Shown here piece by piece: positions 7,811-16,481 of a stretch of DNA of 41,310 nt. Numbering within the stretch: the first letter of the stretch is position 1; each line of letters begins with the position of its first letter. Under the pieces are notes generated by a model. The model was not told the DNA's origin and did no database searches. It saw nothing but the letters and a program-made list of their open reading frames with translations. The DNA comes from Longimonas sp040409695 (lineage in GTDB: Bacteria > Bacteroidota > Rhodothermia > Rhodothermales > Salinibacteraceae): contig NZ_JARWGJ010000076.1 of NCBI RefSeq assembly GCF_040409695.1, positions 1 to 41,310 on the forward strand, read 5' to 3'. The translations under genes were made by a program, and so were the position numbers.

Positions 7811-9121
7811 TTACTGACCGAGGTTTGGATTCGCTCGAATCTCGGTGATCGTGATGGGCAGGAAGGTGCCCGGCGTGTTCGCACTCCAGTTTGGCGACGG
7901 ATCGTCAAAGCGGTAGTGGTCTGCCAGGCGACGGCCCTGCAGGTAGAGGTTGACCTTGCGGCTGTGCTTGAGCAGCTCAAACGCATCGATCTGGTCGTCG
8001 TACGGCGTGAGTCCGTCGAGTGCCCGCAGCTTGTTGATCTCTTCCGTGTAGTCGAGCGTGGGGTTGCCGGCGAGTGCCGCCTCGGCAAGAATCAGATGCA
8101 TCTCACGAGCCGACACCACCGGGATGTCTGCGAACTGATCCTGCGCGATGAACTCGGTAATCGCCTCTTCGAGAACCGGGTCTACGACGTCGTCGATCGG
8201 ATCACGCAGCGACACCGCGCTGAACGTTCCGTCGGGCTCTGGCTCAATATAGGTCTCTCCGAATCCAAGCTCGGCGCGCTGGTTTACCTGCAGCGCCATG
8301 CTAAGGTCGCCGACAACCAGGCTCGGAAGTGACCCGTCCATCTCCATAGCAAAGACGTAGTTGGCGTCCATCATGTCGAGTGCAGCAATGGCGTCTTGTA
8401 CGGCGCCAGACTCGTTGATGAGATTATCTTGTGGTGCGCCTGAAACGGGGTTCACAGTCTGCCAGACGGCTTTGCTATACTGGATGCGAGCGCGCATGCC
8501 GGTTAGAGCGACTTCGAGGGAAGGCCGCGGCTCCAGATCCAGTGCAGCATCTACATAACTGAGCGCCGTATCGTACAGACTGCTCATGTTATCGGGGCCC
8601 ACCGGAGGCGCCCCTTCGCGGCGATCGGAATCGATTGCGAAGTCGTCGAACATGTCAGCGATGCCGGTATAGATGACGGCTCCGTAGAGATAGACGCGGG
8701 CCAGCGTATTTTCGTCATTGAGCAGCCCTTCTTCGCGAAAGCCTTCGATGCGACGTATGTACTCGTCGGTGGTCCACCGCGCTTCGCCTACGAACGGGAA
8801 GGCTGCGTCGGTGAATTCGTTGTTGGGGTTTTCGAGGCGGCCGATGTCGAGCTCGTCCCATGCATCACGCGAACCGATCCAAGTCAGTTCGTCGGTACCA
8901 GCCGAATAGGGCGCCAGAATAGCCCCGAGAGCGCGCGTAACGGTCGCTTCTGCGCCGTTGGCCATGGCAGGAGCTGCTGCCGGGTTGTCAAGCTCGTCTT
9001 CAATAAGATTGTTGGGATTGCTTACATCCAGCAGGTCGCACCCCGACACAATGATGAGCGTAGCGATGACCAGCGCAGCGGCGGCCTGTGGGAGTCGGAT
9101 TGATCGTAGCATGTTGTACAT
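7811..9121 (-). CDS. SusD/RagB-family outer-membrane nutrient-binding lipoprotein
   Basis: 436 residues. The signal peptide ends in lipobox VSGC (Cys28), followed by DLLDVSNPNNLIEDELDNP, the usual N-terminus of SusD/RagB proteins. A C-terminal block EEINKLRALDGLTPYDD...LLKHSRKVNLYLQGRRLADHYRF matches the conserved RagB/SusD C-terminal region where the protein contacts its SusC partner. The start may be 9121 or 9112; both keep the signal peptide. SusD proteins cap the SusC pore on the cell surface and bind the substrate. The gene lies 100 bp downstream of the susC-like gene with a strong hairpin between. Confidence 0.93.
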   Translation of the reverse strand: MYNMLRSIRLPQAAAALVIATLIIVSGCDLLDVSNPNNLIEDELDNPAAAPAMANGAEATVTRALGAILAPYSAGTDELTWIGSRDAWDELDIGRLENPNNEFTDAAFPFVGEARWTTDEYIRRIEGFREEGLLNDENTLARVYLYGAVIYTGIADMFDDFAIDSDRREGAPPVGPDNMSSLYDTALSYVDAALDLEPRPSLEVALTGMRARIQYSKAVWQTVNPVSGAPQDNLINESGAVQDAIAALDMMDANYVFAMEMDGSLPSLVVGDLSMALQVNQRAELGFGETYIEPEPDGTFSAVSLRDPIDDVVDPVLEEAITEFIAQDQFADIPVVSAREMHLILAEAALAGNPTLDYTEEINKLRALDGLTPYDDQIDAFELLKHSRKVNLYLQGRRLADHYRFDDPSPNWSANTPGTFLPITITEIRANPNLGQ

Positions 9122-9163
9122 AAGGAAGCAGTAAGTTCAGCGGCAGATATCGGTAGGTCGCAA

Positions 9164-9197
9164 CATCGGTCCGGGGCTTTCTTGCCCCGGACCGATG
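9164..9197 (-). promoter_or_regulatory. Strong susC-susD intergenic hairpin
   Basis: A 14-bp perfect inverted repeat (9164-9177 with 9184-9197, arm CATCGGTCCGGGGC) with a 6-nt loop. It fills most of the gap between the susC stop (9222) and susD start (9121). No T-tract follows on the minus strand, so full termination is unlikely. It could stabilise the upstream susC message, mark a processing site, or lower read-through so that the two proteins are made in different amounts (inference). Confidence 0.6.
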
Positions 9198-9221
9198 GTA
9201 GAGCGGCACGATGGTGCGTCT

Positions 9222-12200
9222 TTAGAATCCGAGCCGGACGCGGAAGGACACGCGGCGAGGTACGGGGAAGCCGAACGCCTCTACGCCGTCGAGGAAGTTG
9301 TTTTCGAGGCTATTCCCTCCACCCCGGCCAATTGCGTTCAGCTCCGGATCTACACCGCTATAGGCAGTCCAGAGTGCCAGGTTACGCCCTGCAAGGCTGA
9401 GCGTGAGGTTGCGTCCGCCGAAGCTTTCCACGAATCGGGCCGGTACGCTATACGTGAGGCTGACCTCGCGCCAGCGCAGGAAGTCGGCCGACTCGATAGC
9501 GTTGAGTCCGACAAACGGATCGAGCGCTAGCGTTTCGTTGACCCACTCATCGAGCGCTTCGAGGCGGACTTCCGGATCGTTCAACGGGTTGCCGTTGCTG
9601 TCAACGCCGCCGGTCATATAATCGCGCTCGATGCGCGCTGCATCAGGCAGGTTACGCCCGATGGAGGCATTCGCCTGCCGAAATCCGCCGGTCAGGTTGT
9701 TGACGAAGAAATTGCCGAATTTATATTCGAAGAGCGTCGACAGCGTAAAGTTACCGTAGCTTACGTCGCCGCCAAAGGCTCCCTGCCAGTCTGGAGTCGG
9801 TTTTCCGAGATTGAAGTCAGCGGGGTCGCCGGTTGGGCTGTTCGCGTTGGTTGCAATGAGCACTTGGGCGAGGCTATTGGGGAGCGACGCCGAGGAAGGA
9901 TCGAGTCCGGCCAGATAGGCCAGCAGCTCGTCACGCGTGTTCGGTCCGCCACTGCCGATGAGATCTACGGGCAGGCTGCCTTCAGGCACATCCTGCAGGC
10001 GCACGCCGAAGTGTGTGCCCGGCGCGTACCCTTCAACCAGGAAGTTACGGTACCGGGGGTAGCTCCCGCCCACTTTGATGGGCGGCGCGCCGCCAAGGTC
10101 GCTGACCTGCTCCCACAGGTACGAGGCGTTTGCAAAGAGATTGACGGACACGTCGCGCCGGTCGAGTACAAGCGCCTGTGTCGACACCTCTACGCCCTGT
10201 GCCTTGAGTTCGCCGATGTTTACGACCTGTGGTGCGTTAAATCCACCTGTAACAGGAAATTGCTGTGCGACCAGTGCATCTGAAACGGTGCGGTTCCAAT
10301 AGGTGGCCTCAATTCCGATACGGTCATCGACCAGGCCAAACTCGCCGCCGACTTCCCATTCGGTGGAGCGCTCAGGCTCCAGGTTGGGGTTGCCAAGATT
10401 ATTCGGTACGATCCCCGCCCCGCTGATCGACGAAAGCGATCCAAACGTGGTGAGCGCGTCGAACGCCCCCGGCTGAAGGCCGGACTGTCCGATAGCAGCG
10501 CGCAGGCGACCCGACGAGAGCGGCCCTACGTCGCCCGGCCAGAACGGGGCATCCGAGAAGCTGAAAGCGAGCGAGGCTTTCGGATAGAGCACGCCGCTGA
10601 AGTCCGTTCCGAATGCGCTGTTTGCATCGTAGCGAGCGCCCAGCGTTAGGAACAGGTAATCGTTGTACCCGATCTGCTCTTGCGCGAAGACCCCGAGGTT
10701 AACCACTTCGCTGAAGCTCTCGATGAGCGCCTGGTTCGCCGCTGCCGAGGTTACTTCGAACCCGGGTCCGGGAAAGTTCAGCCCCTGCCCAGATTCCAGC
10801 GAGTTGCGCGTTATGAACCCCTGCGAGCCAACGGTAAGATCCGATTCGAACAGCGGGCCGAGCTGAGACGCGAGTGTGCCCTTCACGTCGAACGTAAGCT
10901 CCAGATTATTCTGCGTGGCGAACTGCTGTCGACCTCTCGGGGTGTCGGAGGAGAAATTGTCGATATTCCATCCAAAGGGACGAAATTCGCGGCTCGACGT
11001 GTTGGTGTAGTCCAGGCCGAAGACCGCGTCGAGCACCAGGTTGTCGATGGGCGTATAGTCAACGCCGAGCGACCCGTTGAAGCGGCGCGCTTGCTGCGTG
11101 GTCTCTTGCTGCACGGACTCCGCAACCGAGGCAAACGCTATCGTACCCGTGCGATTGTTTTCTTGCACCAGCTCGGGTTTGCTGAACTGTGCAAGCGAGA
11201 TCGTTCCGTAGATGTTGTTGTTGGTCTGTAGCGTCTCGAAGTCCATATCCGAGTAGCCGGTGGACACGCGAATGCGCAGATCTTCAGAGGGCAAGATCTG
11301 GATGTTCGCTGTACCCTGTGCGCGGCGCACGGCGTCGTTTGCGCGCGTCGTTGTGCCTGCAGGCATGATGCTCGGATCACCCTGGAAGGGCCCGTCCTCA
11401 CTGAGGAAGCGTCCGCTCACAAAGTAGGTTACGCTTCCGAGTCCTGTGTCGCCCCCGCCACTCACGCCGCCTGAGTATTCCTGTGCAAAGCCGGTGCCGA
11501 CCAGGTCATTTGGAAAGTTCTCGCTCACAAGCTCGTAGCGCTGAAACGCGTTCTCATTGCCACGCAAGATGCGCCCCATGCGCTGCGCCTGGTCATCACT
11601 GCGAGCAAATCCTACCTGATTGGGGTAGGCGTTCGGGAAGCGGATCGCGGTTAGCTCACTGGTAAAAGTGAACTCAGGCGGTCCAGGCGTTCCCTGCTTC
11701 GTAAAGATCTGGATGACCCCGTTCGAGGCTTCTGTGCCGAAAAGCGTTGCCGCCGCTGCACCTTTGAGCACCTCCACCCGCTCGATCATCCACGGGTTGA
11801 TGTCGTCGAGGCGCGAGGGCGATCCCCCGCCGCCTACAAAGCCTCCGCCAAAGCCCCCGCCGCTGTTAGCACGCACGCCGTCGATGTACACGATGGGCTC
11901 GTTGCTTTGCGACAGGCTGGCCGATCCTCGAATACGAATGCGCGTACCGTCGCCGGTCAGTCCGCTTGACGGCAGCCCTACCATGCCTGGCTCACGTCCC
12001 TGGATCAGATCCGAGAAGCTCTGGATGGGGGCATTTTCGAGCGAGGCGGTGTTGATCGTAGAAATCGAGTTGCCGAGCCGTCGCTTTTCGACGGGACCGC
12101 CTGTACCGGTTACCACCACTTGGTCAAGGTTGATTGAGCTCTGGCGGAGCTCAAAGTTGGCGACGGCTGTTTCGCCTGGCTCAACGGTAACCTCTTGAGA

Positions 12201-12458
12201 GGCCGATCGGAATCCGACAAAGCGGGCTTCAATCGTGTAGGTGCCTGCAGGCACGTCGTCGATCTGATACGCTCCGTCTCCATCTGTAATAGCCCCAAGG
12301 CTTAGCTCGGACAAAAGCACCTGTACGCCAGGCAGCGGCTCCTCTGCTACGCCGTCAAGCACGATGCCTTCGATGGCACCTCGTTCCTGCGCGGATGCGG
12401 AGAGGCTGGCTGTAAAGATGAGTAGGATAGCGATCGTATACGGTATCACTCGCGTCAT
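9222..12458 (-). CDS. SusC/RagA-family TonB-dependent outer-membrane transporter
   Basis: 1078 residues. The order is a signal peptide (about 1-23, ending SASAQ), then a carboxypeptidase-regulatory-like Ig domain (about 27-110, including GIVLDGVAEEPLPGVQV and YTIEARFVGF). A QVVVTGTGG segment follows, then a plug domain (about 125-265, with SFSDLIQGREPG, RIRIRGSASLSQSNEPIVYIDG and ERVEVLKGAAAATLFG), then a long beta-barrel ending in a terminal Phe (FRVRLGF). These are the diagnostic SusC/RagA blocks. The protein imports its substrate through the outer membrane using TonB energy, in complex with the SusD-like protein encoded next. A Gly-rich insertion (SGGGFGGGFVGGGG) follows the YIDG block. 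The substrate is unknown; neighbouring peptidases suggest peptides. Confidence 0.95.
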   Translation of the reverse strand: MTRVIPYTIAILLIFTASLSASAQERGAIEGIVLDGVAEEPLPGVQVLLSELSLGAITDGDGAYQIDDVPAGTYTIEARFVGFRSASQEVTVEPGETAVANFELRQSSINLDQVVVTGTGGPVEKRRLGNSISTINTASLENAPIQSFSDLIQGREPGMVGLPSSGLTGDGTRIRIRGSASLSQSNEPIVYIDGVRANSGGGFGGGFVGGGGSPSRLDDINPWMIERVEVLKGAAAATLFGTEASNGVIQIFTKQGTPGPPEFTFTSELTAIRFPNAYPNQVGFARSDDQAQRMGRILRGNENAFQRYELVSENFPNDLVGTGFAQEYSGGVSGGGDTGLGSVTYFVSGRFLSEDGPFQGDPSIMPAGTTTRANDAVRRAQGTANIQILPSEDLRIRVSTGYSDMDFETLQTNNNIYGTISLAQFSKPELVQENNRTGTIAFASVAESVQQETTQQARRFNGSLGVDYTPIDNLVLDAVFGLDYTNTSSREFRPFGWNIDNFSSDTPRGRQQFATQNNLELTFDVKGTLASQLGPLFESDLTVGSQGFITRNSLESGQGLNFPGPGFEVTSAAANQALIESFSEVVNLGVFAQEQIGYNDYLFLTLGARYDANSAFGTDFSGVLYPKASLAFSFSDAPFWPGDVGPLSSGRLRAAIGQSGLQPGAFDALTTFGSLSSISGAGIVPNNLGNPNLEPERSTEWEVGGEFGLVDDRIGIEATYWNRTVSDALVAQQFPVTGGFNAPQVVNIGELKAQGVEVSTQALVLDRRDVSVNLFANASYLWEQVSDLGGAPPIKVGGSYPRYRNFLVEGYAPGTHFGVRLQDVPEGSLPVDLIGSGGPNTRDELLAYLAGLDPSSASLPNSLAQVLIATNANSPTGDPADFNLGKPTPDWQGAFGGDVSYGNFTLSTLFEYKFGNFFVNNLTGGFRQANASIGRNLPDAARIERDYMTGGVDSNGNPLNDPEVRLEALDEWVNETLALDPFVGLNAIESADFLRWREVSLTYSVPARFVESFGGRNLTLSLAGRNLALWTAYSGVDPELNAIGRGGGNSLENNFLDGVEAFGFPVPRRVSFRVRLGF

Positions 12459-12764
12459 GAGAGTCGCTCTGGGTTACATGGTGGATAAACGAAAACAAGG
12501 CGACAGCCTGGCCAAAAAACGGCATCGTTTACATGCTTGGCTGCGCCGCCAGACACCTCAGGATTCGACGCTGCTTCTGTCGGGGTGGGGAGCGCGTCGC
12601 TTCACTACTTCACTGCATAGCATACTGCACGGCACACTGCATAGCACGGGATGCCTGATGCGGAAAATTGTGACTGCCATACAAGCAGTACACAACCTTG
12701 TATATGCGGTGAATTTGATGTCTGCGTCCCGTTAGTTAACTGTTAAGAAAGAATCAATCAACTC

Positions 12765-12772
12765 CAAATGTA
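12765..12772 (-). promoter_or_regulatory. Candidate Bacteroidota-type -7 element upstream of susC
   Basis: On the minus strand the sequence reads TACATTTG, matching the Bacteroidota -7 consensus TAnnTTTG. It is the only exact match I found in the 400 bp upstream of the susC start, but it is 307 bp away and I see no well-placed -33 TTG. A long leader would be needed. Confidence 0.25.
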
Positions 12773-13366
12773 ACGAAAATGAAACGAAGCGCTTCCGAAA
12801 TGTAGAACAGTGTAAAACAAGATGTCAAGCACGGTTTTTCTATACTTTGTGTGTACATTACGTGCGTATGTTGATGCACACCGACGATAAGCTGACTTTC
12901 TGGTGGCATGAGTTGCCTATTCGCCACCATAAAAACACAGTTCTGCTTTCTCTACTTTGCTTGATGTAGCCCACGACTACGGAGGTCGCGCACGGCCACT
13001 TGGGTCGGGTAGGAGTCTGGTAGGAGCATCCTCTCCGACTGGTTGTCATGGTGAACGTCTAACAGAAAGGTCTAACAGAGTAAGCGCAGAGCCTTAGCAC
13101 CTGCTTTGATTTCTGGTAGCGGTTCAATGTTAAATGATTGCCTGTGGTTTGCATCATTGCAACCTGCTCAACCGCCCTCTGTCTGCCGAGCTTCGCCCAA
13201 GGCGTGATCCTGTGGACATCTCCCCCTTGGAGTTCCCCCTTGGAGTACGTGTTTAACGCCCCACCGCACGGGGCACAAGCGTTGCTAACGGCATTTGGAA
13301 CAGGTTGCCCGGCTACGTAAGTGTCCCCACAAGTCCGTTTTGTGCATGCATCACTTCGTTCATGCA

Positions 13367-13561
13367 TTGTCATCTTGAGCGGAGCGAAGCGGAGTCGGAT
13401 ACGAGCGAAGCGAGATCCCGGATCAAGTCCGGGACAGGCGAACGCAGCGAATAAAGATCTCCCCCGGAATGGGCAGGGCCATTCGTTGGGCCATAGCTGC
13501 TGAACGCCGATGAGATGGTTCGACTGCGGCCTCCTGCGTCGGCCTTCGCTCACCATGACAA
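13367..13561. repeat. Palindromic dispersed repeat element (TGTCATCTTGAGC type)
   Basis: It begins TTGTCATCTTGAGCG (13367-13381) and ends with the complement of TTGTCATGGTGAGCG (13547-13561), so the ends are imperfect inverted repeats. The interior holds GAGCGAAGCGGAGTCGG and the self-complementary CCCGGATCAAGTCCGGG (13418-13434). This is the style of the GTCATCCTGAGCGGAGCGAAG repeats known in many bacterial genomes. A second partial end (GTTGTCATGGTGAACG) lies near 13042-13057. It is non-coding. Confidence 0.6.
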
Positions 13562-14074
13562 GTAGTTCGTTATTATCATTGGGGAGGCTCTTACTCCCCT
13601 TGAACTTCAACATTGACACGTGACTGTACGTAGCGCTCAATAAACAGACATCCCCCTTAATCTCTTTTTGGCGAAGGGGGAGATGAACGGAAGGGTATCG
13701 CCTCCAACCGCTCCCCTGGAGAGGGGAGCTGTCGCGCCAGCGACTGAGGGGTGGACCGGGTGGGCCGCCGTGCTTTCTCATCGCATGGTAAGCTGAGGAT
13801 ATGAGTGATCCCAAAAGTTTTCGGAATAGGTTTGGCGTTACCCGGCTATAGCTCCCTTAGCCCGGGATCAGGAGCAAAGCGGAATAAGGGAGAGGGGGTA
13901 AGAAAAAGTTGCGGCATCCAATCGCCTTATCATTTAGCGTCTACCCACCACTAAATATCCTTTGCTCGGGGCGGGCGGACACGTTCCGGGCATTGACGGG
14001 CATGCCTGAGAAGGGACAGGAATGGGAAGTGGCTTCTGCTGCTACGGAAATCACAGCTTACGGAGCAGCGGGTA

Positions 14075-14114
14075 GAAACAGAAAACGCTCCGGGCCAGAG
14101 CGACACGGAGCGTT
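14075..14114 (-). terminator. Rho-independent terminator of tRNA-Asn
   Basis: Reading on the minus strand directly after the tRNA 3' end, a 9-bp stem (AACGCTCCG with CGGAGCGTT, plus-strand arms at 14106-14114 and 14084-14092) is followed by TTCTGTTT. Position and T-rich tail fit an intrinsic terminator for the tRNA transcript. Confidence 0.75.
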
Positions 14115-14119
14115 CAAGG

Positions 14120-14192
14120 CTCCCCGGGCTGGACTCGAACCAGCAACCCTGCGGTTAACAGCCGCATGCTCTACCAATTGAGCTACCGAGGA
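14120..14192 (-). tRNA. tRNA-Asn (anticodon GTT)
   Basis: The minus strand folds into a complete cloverleaf. The acceptor stem pairs TCCTCGG with CCGGGGA (one U-G pair), the D arm reads GCTCAATTGGTAGAGC, the anticodon loop reads CTGTTAA with anticodon GTT, and the T arm holds the canonical GGTTCGAGTCC. The discriminator base is G, as expected for asparagine. CCA is not encoded in full (CCT follows), so it must be added after transcription. A terminator hairpin follows at once, and no other tRNA is adjacent. Confidence 0.97.
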
Positions 14193-14282
14193 ATATGTGA
14201 TGTTCGCTGGTGCAATCTGCTGTCCGCGATTGCAGGCGTTACCAATGCGTCGAGCACTGAGCAGTTCCCAACGAGCACACGC

Positions 14283-14311
14283 ATGGTAGCTCTTTTTTTG
14301 GTTCCCGTCAA
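14283..14311 (-). promoter_or_regulatory. Candidate promoter of tRNA-Asn
   Basis: On the minus strand TTGACG (14306-14311) is separated by exactly 17 bp from TACCAT (14283-14288), like a primary-sigma -35/-10 pair. It lies about 90 bp upstream of the tRNA 5' end. The -35 overlaps the 16-bp imperfect palindrome CGTCAAGTGCTTGACG at 14306-14321, which may be a regulatory site. Confidence 0.4.
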
Positions 14312-14450
14312 GTGCTTGACGTGTATTTCAAAAGGAGTACAGCGAAGATCACAGGTCCTCCATATACCTTTGGGCAACCGGTTTTTCTGAGAGCAAGGCA
14401 CCGTACCCGGAGGCGCCCCAAGAACCCCTATGCTGACAACGCGAAAGTAC

Positions 14451-16397
14451 CTACTCGCCGGGCGTGGGCATCCAGAGGTGGGTGCGTCGATCCACGTCGG
14501 GCAGGAAGCGTCCGGGATCCAGCTGGATACGGGTGACGGTGGCATCAGCGGGCGTATCCCATGAAACCTGAAGGCGGCGCGTGCGCGTGTCGATCCAGTC
14601 GGTGGCTTCGCGGCGGTGCATCTCGGTGGTGCCGTCGTCGTAGGTGACTTCAAGGATGATGGGCATGGGCAGGTTGCCGCTGTCGTGCACGGTGACGGTG
14701 ACGCGTTCGTCTTCTACAGCGACGCTGTCGATGCTGTGGTCCATCGTCCATGTTTCGTAGAGGGTGCCGCGCCAGAACCAGCTGAGGTCTTCGCCGCTAA
14801 CGGTTTCGAAGGTGTGGAAAAGGTCGTGTGGTGTGGGGTGTTTGTACATCCACTGCTCGGCGTAGGTGCGATAGGCTTCGAAAAACGTTTCTTCGCCTAA
14901 GATGCCGCGCAGCGCGTGCAGCATAACGCCGGGCTTGTTGTATGACGCGACGACGCGTGCGGGCCCATCGATTGGAAAACGATCGTTATGTCGCATAGAC
15001 GGCGTTTCGTCGGGGTGGCCGGCGAAGCCGTAGTAGTACTGCCGGTTGGGAGCCCAGGCGTTGGCGTTGTAAAAGTCGACCGTGCCCTCGTTGGTGTTGA
15101 ATGACGTAGTGCCCTCGTCCATCCAGGTGTAGCGCTTCTCGTTGGTGCTCACGAGCATCGGAAACCACATGTGGCTGATCTCATGGTAGGTGACGCGAAA
15201 CAGCGATTGCGGCGTGCGATCGCCGCCGATGACGGTGATCATGGGGTACTCCATGCCGCCTCCGATGACGCCCTCTACCGCCGTCATGTGGGGATACGGG
15301 TAGGGTAGGAGCATATCGGAGAGATGTTCGATCGAGAAGCGGGCGTACTCGGCGCTGCGCTCCCAGGCAGCAGTACCGGGGCGATAGAGCGTGTTGATGC
15401 GCACCGGGCCGTCGCTGGTGGTAGCGGTGGTGGCGTCCCAGATGTAATCGGCTGAGGTGCCCCAGGCAAAGTCGCGCACGTTCTCGGCGTGGAACGTCCA
15501 GGTAAGCGTTCCGCTCTCGCTGGTGCGCGTGGCGCTGCCTGCACCGCGTTCATCGGGCCCCACGATGGTCTGGATGGCGTCGGGGGCCTCGGTAGCGTGG
15601 ATGCGCTCCTGGACCGGCTCGGTCAGCACGGCGTCTTCGTTCTGGAGCATGCCGGTAGCGGCTACGAGCCAGCCTTCGGGGACCGTCAGGTTCACGGTAT
15701 AATCGGCAAAGCCCATGTAGAACTCGCCGTTGCCCTGGTAGCGCTCGGCGACCCAGCCGTCGACGTCGTCATAGACCGCCATCTGTGGATACCAGTAGCC
15801 AAGATAGAAGACCGCGCTGCCCTCGCGTCCCATGCGTGGCGCTTCGCTGCCTCGTGGCACCTCAAACGACCAGTCGACCTCTACATGGGCCGTATCGCCC
15901 GAGGCCAGTGGCGTGTCGAGCGGCAGGGTCATCACGGTGCCGTCAATCTCGTAGCGCGGCTCCTCGTCAAACGCATCCGTGTCCGTATCATACAGAGCGA
16001 CGCGCTCGACCGTTATGCCTCCGGTGACCTGCACCTCTCGGTTGCGAATGGCGCCTTCGGCATGCAGGTTCTGTCGCAGGTGGAGCTTCAGCTCAAGGAG
16101 GGGTTCGGGGGCGTTGTTGGCGTAGCGAATTGTGGCGCTGCCCGTGAGCTCCGCGGTCTCCGGGTCGAGCGTCGCATCGATATCGTACGTCGTCGTGTTG
16201 GTCCAGTACTGCGATCCGGGCGCACCCGTGAGCGTGCGGGTGTTCGCCGCTACCGCATCCATAAAGGCAGAGGGAGGCGTGACGGAGTAGGGAACCGGGC
16301 GCGGGTCGCTGCTGGATTCGGGCGACTGCGCTTGGATCGTAGGGACGAGCAGGAGCGCTGCACAGAGCAGCAGAACGGCGGATCGGAAGAGCGGCAT
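14451..16397 (-). CDS. Secreted M1-family zinc aminopeptidase
   Basis: 648 residues with a Sec signal peptide (LLLCAALLLVPTIQAQ). The M1 (gluzincin) signature is complete: the exopeptidase motif appears as GGGMEYP, and the zinc site is HEISH (His405, Glu406, His409) with the third ligand Glu428 in WMDEGTTSF, exactly 18 residues on. An N-terminal beta-saddle domain precedes the catalytic domain. It is shorter than classical PepN (about 870 residues), like other secreted Bacteroidota M1 peptidases. It trims N-terminal residues from peptides outside the cytoplasm. The next gene on the strand is 84 bp upstream, so they may be co-transcribed. Confidence 0.93.
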   Translation of the reverse strand: MPLFRSAVLLLCAALLLVPTIQAQSPESSSDPRPVPYSVTPPSAFMDAVAANTRTLTGAPGSQYWTNTTTYDIDATLDPETAELTGSATIRYANNAPEPLLELKLHLRQNLHAEGAIRNREVQVTGGITVERVALYDTDTDAFDEEPRYEIDGTVMTLPLDTPLASGDTAHVEVDWSFEVPRGSEAPRMGREGSAVFYLGYWYPQMAVYDDVDGWVAERYQGNGEFYMGFADYTVNLTVPEGWLVAATGMLQNEDAVLTEPVQERIHATEAPDAIQTIVGPDERGAGSATRTSESGTLTWTFHAENVRDFAWGTSADYIWDATTATTSDGPVRINTLYRPGTAAWERSAEYARFSIEHLSDMLLPYPYPHMTAVEGVIGGGMEYPMITVIGGDRTPQSLFRVTYHEISHMWFPMLVSTNEKRYTWMDEGTTSFNTNEGTVDFYNANAWAPNRQYYYGFAGHPDETPSMRHNDRFPIDGPARVVASYNKPGVMLHALRGILGEETFFEAYRTYAEQWMYKHPTPHDLFHTFETVSGEDLSWFWRGTLYETWTMDHSIDSVAVEDERVTVTVHDSGNLPMPIILEVTYDDGTTEMHRREATDWIDTRTRRLQVSWDTPADATVTRIQLDPGRFLPDVDRRTHLWMPTPGE

Positions 16398-16481
16398 GGG
16401 CCGGCGGTGTTAGCGATAAGGAATGACATGCCTGCCTCTACTGGATGCGGGTGGCATCGGTTCACATAGCATGCGCGGGCG

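Larger units (their letters stand above)
12459..14074. repeat. Gene-free, repeat-rich intergenic region
   Basis: About 1.6 kb without a believable gene. Structures seen: short repeats of actgcatagca at about 12608-12648; a 7-bp inverted repeat (TGGTGGC/GCCACCA) at 12901-12929; an exact 13-bp tandem pair (tcccccttggagt) at 13221-13246; a dispersed palindromic element at 13367-13561; a segment at about 13650-13745 resembling the CTCCCC/GGGGAG-bordered repeats found in Bacteroidota; and an 8-bp inverted repeat (CTCCCTTA/TAAGGGAG) at 13852-13892. Reading frames that cross it run through these repeats and show no family signature. It looks like a landing zone for non-autonomous repeats next to a tRNA gene. 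Confidence 0.6.

Noticed and set aside
12838..12860. ctatactttg considered as a plus-strand Bacteroidota -7 element
   Set aside because: The spacing does not fit TAnnTTTG (three bases between TA and TTTG) and no gene starts downstream on that strand.
13059..13814. 251-codon minus-strand frame in the repeat-rich intergenic region
   Set aside because: It runs through dispersed palindromic repeats and low-complexity sequence, with no signal peptide, domain or sensible start.
13909..14181. 90-codon plus-strand frame ending over tRNA-Asn
   Set aside because: Its C-terminus (PRAGLEPATLRLTAAC) is the familiar spurious translation of the opposite strand of a tRNA gene.
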